Below, piece by piece: positions 6,371 through 10,346 of a stretch of DNA of 10,346 bases. This DNA comes from Gammaproteobacteria bacterium (GTDB lineage: Bacteria; Pseudomonadota; Gammaproteobacteria; Steroidobacterales; Woeseiaceae), in assembly GCA_029881015.1 (NCBI GenBank), contig JAOUNK010000086.1, positions 1-10,346 on the forward strand. The letters run 5' to 3'. A program made the translations under genes and the position numbers. The notes under the pieces are model-generated. The model was not told where the DNA came from. It did not search any database and was given only the letters and a program-made list of their open reading frames with translations. Numbering within the stretch: the first letter of the stretch is position 1; each line of letters begins with the position of its first letter.

Positions 6371-6898
6371 CTAGTGATCCATCGTGAGCGAGTCCTCGAG
6401 GAACTCGACCTCGTGGGCTGCGCGACGGCTCAGCAAAGTGATTAGCAGAACGCCCGAAAGCGCTCCGACCATTCCCGCCATTGTCGGTACCGTGGCCTGG
6501 GACACGCCGGCTGCCATAGCACGCACGTTGCCCGAGCCGGACACCGCCATGACCTGGAACACGCTGATCATGCCCGTTACCGTCCCCAGCAGGCCGAGCA
6601 GCGGGCACAGCGCAACCAGGGTCTGGATTACGTTGATACCTTTGGTGGACGCTTCATTGAAACGCGAAATCATGAGTTCGCGGATCTGTTTCGCATTCCA
6701 GGACTGGCGCTCAGGGCGCGACTCCCATTGATCGTGAATATCACGTGACATCTTCTTCATCGTCGAACGGAAGAAAAGAATCCGCTCGACGATCAACACC
6801 CACATGAGGAAGATAGTCACCGCGATGGCCCGGAGAACCGGGCCACCGAGGTTCATGAAGTCACGAATGGCTTCTATTGCATCAGCAAGCCAAAGCAT
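6371..6898 (-). CDS. exbB: ExbB/TolQ-family proton-channel protein, short form
   Basis: This 175-residue MotA/TolQ/ExbB protein should form the pentameric inner-membrane channel with ExbD. It has three predicted membrane segments: about 20-44 (GPVLRAIAVTIFLMWVLIVE), 88-115 (INVIQTLVALCPLLGLLGTV, then TGMISVFQ) and 134-157 (QATVPTMAGMVGALSGVLLI). PLLGLLGTVTGM is the family signature. There is no signal peptide and no periplasmic extension, in contrast to the long ExbB upstream. The third helix has GMVGALSGV where the long ExbB has GLVVAIPMV, so the usual Ile-Pro is missing. GAGGAG lies 5 bases before the ATG. The gene starts 15 bases after the long exbB and ends 12 bases before the first exbD. 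Confidence 0.95.
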   Translation of the reverse strand: MLWLADAIEAIRDFMNLGGPVLRAIAVTIFLMWVLIVERILFFRSTMKKMSRDIHDQWESRPERQSWNAKQIRELMISRFNEASTKGINVIQTLVALCPLLGLLGTVTGMISVFQVMAVSGSGNVRAMAAGVSQATVPTMAGMVGALSGVLLITLLSRRAAHEVEFLEDSLTMDH

Positions 6899-6913
6899 GG
6901 CGACTCCTCGTTG

Positions 6914-8284
6914 TTATTTCGACCGCTCCGAATGCTGCGCAACGAGGCCAGCACTCTGGGACTGAAGAATGTTCACGATCTTGCGGCTCTTGCCGCTCAC
7001 CACCGTGTGCAACAGTACCATCGGGATGGCAACTACGAGACCGAGTACCGTGGTCATGAGTGCCTGCGAGATACCACCTGCCATCATCTTCGGGTCGCCG
7101 GCGCCGTACAGCGTGATGACCTGGAAGGTCTTGATCATACCGGTAACCGTACCGAGCAGACCCATGAGCGGCGCCACGGCCGAGACGACCTTGATGAACA
7201 ACAGACCCTTGGTGAGCCCAGGCATCTCCTTGAGTGCGGCTTCGCTCAGTTTCAGCTCGATGGTCTCGGTGTCCGCGCCACGATTACTTTCGTAGGCAGC
7301 GAGAACCCGGCCAAGCGGGTTGTCCGTGCTGGCTGTATCACGCTTGAGCTGAGCCTTGACCTTACGATCAGCGGTCGACAGTGCCAGCCAGCGCATAACG
7401 GCGATCAGCAGGCCGATCAGGCCGAGCGCGATAATGCAGTAGCCGACGATACCGCCCTGTTCGATCCGATCCTTGATCGTGGGGGACTCGACCAGCAGCG
7501 AAAGGATGCCGCCACGCGTCACGTCGACGCCGAACGGAACAACCTCACCCGGTCCTGCGTCCATGAGGTCGTCGGTCGTGCCGAGGTACTTGCCGTCAGG
7601 CTGGCGAAGGAGCTCCGAGATCGTGCCGTCGTCATTGAATTCCAGGTAACCATTGTCCGATGCGAGGTTAAACGAACCAACGCGGACCACTTCCATCTCT
7701 TCTTCGGTGCCATCGGCACGCGTGACGAGATGATTGAAGCGAGTGACCTTGCCGGACTCGACAACTTCCTGCTGCAGCAGTGCCCAGAGTCGTTCGATTT
7801 CCTCGATTTCCGGAATATTGCTGGCGCCGGCCAGCTTGCTGCCGAGTTCGACGAGGAACTTGTCACGATTCGGGTATTCGACGTTTGTCAGCGACGATGC
7901 GAATCGACCCTGCGCGTCGCCGGCAACCGTCTGCAGTACGCCGAGCAGCTCTTTCAAGGCGCCCATGCGCTCGTCGAGCGCCTGGCGCGCCGTGATGATG
8001 CTCTGCTGGTTGGCTCCGAACTCATTCTCGAGCTGCGAAGAGGTGTTTTCCTGACGCGTGCGTTCGGCGCGGGCCTGGTTGAGCAAGGACTGTTGCTGGT
8101 TCTTGGCCTGGGCAAAAGCAGCTTCACGCTGACGCGCTTCGCGCGAATCGCGTGCCTGTCCCTGCTCGATCAGTCGCATCAGTTCGGACATGGAGGCCGC
8201 AGCCGCTTCATCCTGCTGTGCGTTTGCCGTGGCAAATCCGAGACTCAGCAGTCCGGCCGCAATAATGAGTGAAATGCGTTTCAT
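6914..8284 (-). CDS. ttpC: Long ExbB-family protein with signal peptide and coiled-coil periplasmic domain (TtpC-like)
   Basis: The 456-residue protein joins an exported N-terminal region to a C-terminal ExbB channel domain. Residues 1-22 are a signal peptide (cleavage near ATANA/Q). Residues 30-115 are Gln/Glu/Arg-rich and predicted coiled coil. About 120-270 is a periplasmic domain with NGYLEFNDDGTISELLRQPD (211-230). Membrane segments follow at about 277-302, 361-384 and 404-430, with PLMGLLGTVTGMIKTFQVI (372-390) and QALMTTVLGLVVAIPMV (407-423) typical of ExbB. This plan matches TtpC, the extra protein needed by the Vibrio TonB2 system, hence the tentative symbol. The ATG directly follows the DUF3450 stop (TAAATG, no gap), with GGAGG 8 bases upstream, so the two genes are translationally coupled. 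Confidence 0.92.
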   Translation of the reverse strand: MKRISLIIAAGLLSLGFATANAQQDEAAAASMSELMRLIEQGQARDSREARQREAAFAQAKNQQQSLLNQARAERTRQENTSSQLENEFGANQQSIITARQALDERMGALKELLGVLQTVAGDAQGRFASSLTNVEYPNRDKFLVELGSKLAGASNIPEIEEIERLWALLQQEVVESGKVTRFNHLVTRADGTEEEMEVVRVGSFNLASDNGYLEFNDDGTISELLRQPDGKYLGTTDDLMDAGPGEVVPFGVDVTRGGILSLLVESPTIKDRIEQGGIVGYCIIALGLIGLLIAVMRWLALSTADRKVKAQLKRDTASTDNPLGRVLAAYESNRGADTETIELKLSEAALKEMPGLTKGLLFIKVVSAVAPLMGLLGTVTGMIKTFQVITLYGAGDPKMMAGGISQALMTTVLGLVVAIPMVLLHTVVSGKSRKIVNILQSQSAGLVAQHSERSK

Positions 8285-9064
8285 TTATGAAGCCTCCGCT
8301 GAAGGAACGGGGATAACGATAAGTTCAGGGGCAATCAGCTGGCGAGCCATGCGCAGACCCTTGCGAACTTCGTTACGGGCAGAATTATCGACTTCCCAGC
8401 TACGCGTCTCGTTGTTCCAACGACCAGTAATTTTGGTGTCGTCCGACTGGAAGTAGAGGCCGATACGACCGATACGCAGCATGTTGAATGAACGCGTGGC
8501 GCCATCGATGGTGAGCGACTCTTCATAATATTCCGAAGACGTGCCGTAGTCGTTCTCGATCTGGTAGGCCTCCATCACCTTGCGGAATTTCTCGGCAACG
8601 GTGACGTCGGAGCGCTCCATGATCGCCTTGAGGTCCGCGATACGCTTCGTCCGTTCGGCCATCAGGAATGGAACGTCCAGCTGTACCGACTGGTCGAGGC
8701 CGTCAATCATGCGTGTCATCAGGGGGAAGATCTGGCGGTTGATCACATCGACCCTGTCCATCGACAGCGCGATGTCTTCCAGGGTTGCTGTTTGACCTTC
8801 AACCTGGGCCCTCATCAGGCGGTTGTAGACCTTCAGTCCGTCGATTTCCTTATTAATAGCCCGGTACTGGTCTTCGAGGGAACGAGTGCTTTCAACAATA
8901 TTGTTGATTCGCTCCTGCGATTGTTGAGCCAGGTTCAACCGACGCTGATCAGCCTGCAAGATCTGATCGACGGTCTGGGCGAAAACGCCGCCGGAAATCG
9001 TCAAGGCCGAAACCGCAATAAATGCGGCGGCAAGACGCCGACTGCTGCTTATGCACCGTTTCAT
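8285..9064 (-). CDS. DUF3450-family periplasmic coiled-coil protein, first gene of the Ton operon
   Basis: This 259-residue exported protein has a signal peptide (1-29; Arg/Lys start, hydrophobic AAAFIAVSALTISGGVFA, cleavage before Gln30). Residues 32-115 form a long amphipathic helix, probably coiled coil (LQADQRRLNLAQQSQERIN, then SLEDQYRAINKEIDGLKVYN). A second helical part at 120-170 (VAEKFRKVMEAYQIEND) leads to a beta-rich C-terminal part with MLRIGRIGLYFQSDD (195-209) and TGRWNNETRSWEV. This matches the DUF3450 family, found next to long ExbB genes; its biochemical role is not known to me. Zero spacing to the long ExbB and matching coiled coils suggest the two proteins interact in the periplasm. 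AAGGAG lies 5 bases before the ATG, a strong start. Confidence 0.88.
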   Translation of the reverse strand: MKRCISSSRRLAAAFIAVSALTISGGVFAQTVDQILQADQRRLNLAQQSQERINNIVESTRSLEDQYRAINKEIDGLKVYNRLMRAQVEGQTATLEDIALSMDRVDVINRQIFPLMTRMIDGLDQSVQLDVPFLMAERTKRIADLKAIMERSDVTVAEKFRKVMEAYQIENDYGTSSEYYEESLTIDGATRSFNMLRIGRIGLYFQSDDTKITGRWNNETRSWEVDNSARNEVRKGLRMARQLIAPELIVIPVPSAEAS

Positions 9065-9604
9065 GAACGCTCCTTAAAGGTCGTTGTGTTGCGAAAAGTT
9101 ATGGAGAGGGATGCAACGTATCCGTTGAATACATGCACAAATGAAAACCGGCGGCACGGTGGTGTCACCAAATGCGCACGCGGCCCTCTCCACTTACGCC
9201 GCGCGGCGTTGAATTTTGTCGGAACCCCTATCTTCTCTCTCTAGTCTTTGGCTATCCTGAGTTGCCCCAGGCTTCCCCGCCATTTATTCCTTTTCTATAC
9301 CAAGGTCCCCGGTAGGTACGGTCGCAAGAATAACACATGCTTCAGACAGTGCCAGTCCCTGAAAGAACATAACGTGCATGCACAGGAATCTGATTTTACG
9401 CGAACTTTAATCACCCCCATCACGTGGCATTTGCCGATACGCGGCAATAGTTTTCGCCACCCGATCACGAACGCATTTACAGGCCCTCCAAAAGGTACAT
9501 CGGGGTTCAGCGTACTGCAGCTAAATACCGCTTTTGAATTAATGTGTTAGCCAATGTTCTTAACACGGCTTATTTAGTGTCACTCGTAACCGTCTAAGAA
9601 GCTG
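9065..9604. other. Non-coding divergent intergenic region between the Ton operon and ilvC
   Basis: About 540 bases hold no gene I can support; open frames here lack ribosome sites and recognisable protein sequence. The region should contain the Ton operon promoter, but no convincing -35/-10 pair, Fur box or other known operator was found. Visible structure: an inverted repeat TGGAGAGGG (9102-9110) with CCCTCTCCA (9184-9192); a short dyad TGGTGTCACCA (9160-9170); a perfect 14-base palindrome ACGCCGCGCGGCGT (9196-9209); a 10-base palindrome GTGCATGCAC (9374-9383); and a small hairpin TTGCCG/CGGCAA (9431-9447) followed by TAGTTTT. None can be assigned a role from sequence alone. Confidence 0.6.
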
Positions 9605-9633
9605 TTGACATCATTCCGGCCTTACAACATCAT
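9605..9633 (+). promoter_or_regulatory. Candidate sigma-70 promoter for the ilv leader and ilvC
   Basis: A perfect TTGACA (9605-9610) is followed after 17 bases by CATCAT (9628-9633), a 4-of-6 match to the -10 box. Transcription would begin near 9640, just before the leader-peptide ATG at 9642, so the leader would be translated from a leaderless or near-leaderless mRNA. The weak -10 box leaves room for an activator or for another promoter upstream. Confidence 0.5.
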
Positions 9634-9641
9634 TCGCGGCT

Positions 9642-9707
9642 ATGGACAACTTCGTACTCGTGCTTGTTTCGCTCTCACTGCTTCTCCTCGGGAGGCAAAG
9701 CGGGTAG
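9642..9707 (+). CDS. Val/Leu-rich leader peptide of the ilvC attenuator
   Basis: This is a 21-codon open frame, ATG to TAG. Residues 5-16 read VLVLVSLSLLLL: three Val and seven Leu in twelve codons, with no Ile. Such runs of the regulated amino acids are the hallmark of attenuator leader peptides, where ribosome stalling on scarce charged tRNA(Leu) or tRNA(Val) decides which RNA hairpin forms. It ends 25 bases before a strong terminator hairpin that itself lies just upstream of ilvC. No clear ribosome site precedes the ATG, and an in-frame stop at 9606 rules out a longer frame. The peptide itself probably has no function after synthesis. A short hydrophobic membrane peptide is the alternative reading, but the context favours attenuation. 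Confidence 0.85.
   Translation: MDNFVLVLVSLSLLLLGRQSG
9680..9701 (+). promoter_or_regulatory. Leader pause hairpin (segments 1:2 of the attenuator)
   Basis: GCTT-CTCC (9680-9687) can pair with GGAG (9691-9694) and AAGC (9698-9701) around loop TCG with a three-base bulge, giving 8 pairs over the Leu codons and the end of the leader peptide. A ribosome stalled on the Leu run would cover its 5' arm. The freed 3' part, GCGGG (9700-9704), is complementary to CCCGC (9737-9741) in the terminator's first arm, a possible but short antiterminator. This is inferred by eye and not folded computationally. Confidence 0.45.
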
Positions 9708-9732
9708 CGCGTATCCATTACACGGACATCGT

Positions 9733-9768
9733 AAGCCCCGCATTCCGAAGGATAGTGGGGCTTTTTTT
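9733..9768 (+). terminator. Attenuator terminator upstream of ilvC
   Basis: AAGCCCC (9733-9739) pairs with GGGGCTT (9757-9763), extended inward by a G-T and a C-G pair and capped by TCC/GGA around a GAA loop. The stem runs directly into seven consecutive T (9762-9768). This is a classical intrinsic terminator placed 30 bases before the ilvC start and 25 after the leader peptide stop, as expected for branched-chain amino acid attenuation. It could also stop stray upstream transcripts, but no gene lies directly upstream. Confidence 0.9.
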
Positions 9769-9797
9769 ATGACATTGATCAGGGCACAGGACACACC

Positions 9798-10346
9798 ATG
9801 CAAATGTATTCGGAAGCCGACGTAGATATCACCGCACTCGCGGACCAGAAGGTCGCCATTCTCGGCTATGGCAGCCAGGGTCGCGCGCACGCGCTCAACC
9901 TCAAGGATTCAGGTTTTAATGTCGTCGTCGGTCTGCGCCAGGGTGGCGCGAGCTGGCCCAAGGCAGAAGCCGATGGCCTGACCGTCCAGGCGCCCGGCGA
10001 GGCCGTCAAGGGCGCCGCTGTCGTCATGTTCCTGACACCCGATATGGTTCAAAAGGCTCTGTACCAGGGCGTGGCCAACGACATCGAACAAGGCGCCCTG
10101 CTCCTGTTTGCGCACGGGTTCGCCGTGCACTACGGCCAGGTTGAGCCGCGCGCCGACCTGGATGTCGGCCTGATCGCACCCAAGGGCCCCGGTGGACTCG
10201 TCCGCCGCCAGTACGAAGAAGGTCATGGCGTACCCTGCCTGGTGGCTATCCACCAGGATGCGACCGGCAAGGCCCTGCAGAAAGCACTCGCCTACTCCGC
10301 GGGTATCGGCGGCGCACGAGCAGGCGTCATCGAGACTACGTTTGCC
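9798..10346 (+). CDS. ilvC: Ketol-acid reductoisomerase (class I), 3' end missing
   Basis: The first 183 codons of the NADPH- and Mg-dependent enzyme that converts acetolactate and acetohydroxybutyrate to dihydroxy acids, the second step of valine/isoleucine (and leucine precursor) synthesis, in the cytoplasm. The Rossmann motif GYGSQGRAHALNL (23-35), the cofactor loop VGLRQGGASWPKAEADG (44-60), the catalytic histidine region FAHGF (104-108), APKGPG (127-132) and the start of the metal-binding motif with Glu179 (IETTF) are all present. The remaining metal ligands lie beyond the window. The compact N-terminus fits class I. The cofactor loop has Gly50 where many NADPH-using relatives have Ser; Arg47 and Ser52 remain. 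The start at 9798 has AGGA 6 bases upstream; an in-frame ATG at 9804 is less well spaced. Expression is probably controlled by the leader attenuator. Confidence 0.97.
   Translation, partial: MQMYSEADVDITALADQKVAILGYGSQGRAHALNLKDSGFNVVVGLRQGGASWPKAEADGLTVQAPGEAVKGAAVVMFLTPDMVQKALYQGVANDIEQGALLLFAHGFAVHYGQVEPRADLDVGLIAPKGPGGLVRRQYEEGHGVPCLVAIHQDATGKALQKALAYSAGIGGARAGVIETTFA

Noticed and set aside
6911..8272. 453-codon plus-strand open frame opposite the long exbB
   Set aside because: It is antisense to a clear ExbB-family gene. Such long shadows arise from codon bias in GC-rich genes, and the translation looks like no real protein.
9248..9550. Open frame of 100 codons on the plus strand in the intergenic region
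   Set aside because: It starts with TTG, has no ribosome site, resembles no protein family I recognise, and has an irregular composition (Pro, Thr, Arg and Cys scattered) expected of non-coding sequence.
9769..9797. ATG at 9769 right after the T-run as an alternative ilvC start
   Set aside because: It is out of frame with ilvC by 29 bases, and the ATG at 9798 has a usable ribosome site and matches the family N-terminus.
9675..9890. 71-codon minus-strand open frame over the ilv leader and ilvC start
   Set aside because: It crosses the attenuator and is antisense to ilvC; no ribosome site or recognisable sequence.
1..10346. CRISPR arrays, tRNA or rRNA genes, insertion sequences, phage or toxin-antitoxin genes
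   Set aside because: I looked for regularly spaced repeats, tRNA-like arms, transposase or integrase sequences and terminal inverted repeats and saw none.

Overview
The window looks like chromosomal DNA of a gammaproteobacterium, probably marine. It is moderately GC-rich, densely coding and carries no mobile elements. The taxonomic guess rests mainly on the long Ton operon (a DUF3450 protein, an ExbB with a large periplasmic domain, a short ExbB, two ExbD, TonB and a TPR protein), an arrangement common in marine Gammaproteobacteria. Housekeeping neighbours (ETF, peroxiredoxin, ketol-acid reductoisomerase) fit but do not narrow it.

Layout. (1) 1-699, minus strand: 5' part of a two-domain sulfurtransferase of the SseA/3-mercaptopyruvate type, cut by the window edge before its catalytic cysteine. 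(2) 818-2508, plus strand: etfB-etfA, overlapping by one base, encoding electron-transfer flavoprotein. (3) 3326-2505, minus strand: a 106-residue putidaredoxin/adrenodoxin-type [2Fe-2S] ferredoxin followed 18 bases later by a Prx5-type peroxiredoxin. The peroxiredoxin and etfA converge so tightly that the palindrome CTAG holds both stop codons. (4) 9064-3411, minus strand: a tightly packed seven-gene Ton energy-transduction operon in the order DUF3450, long ExbB (TtpC-like), short ExbB, ExbD, ExbD, TonB, TPR protein, closed by a perfect 13-bp inverted repeat. (5) 9065-9604: a non-coding divergent intergenic region. (6) 9605-10346, plus strand: ilvC with an upstream transcription attenuator. 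A TTGACA box precedes a 21-codon leader peptide, 10 of whose 12 central residues are Val or Leu. A GC-rich hairpin with a seven-T run follows just before ilvC, whose first 183 codons are in the window.

How the genes work together. The Ton cluster should form an inner-membrane proton-driven motor (ExbB/ExbD pairs) that energises TonB-dependent outer-membrane receptors through TonB. The DUF3450 and TPR proteins and the periplasmic part of the long ExbB would be periplasmic accessories. EtfAB carries electrons from acyl-CoA and related dehydrogenases to the quinone pool. The ferredoxin-peroxiredoxin pair suggests an electron-transfer/peroxide-defence unit, with the redox link unproven. ilvC expression is probably set by leucine/valine charging through attenuation.

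Points most worth a second look: the uncatalogued-looking Val/Leu leader attenuator on ilvC with a possibly leaderless leader ORF; a lysine in the membrane helix of one of the two ExbD paralogues; and the inverted repeat at 3364-3391, which appears to serve as the Ton operon terminator while overlapping a near-consensus promoter for the ferredoxin gene.
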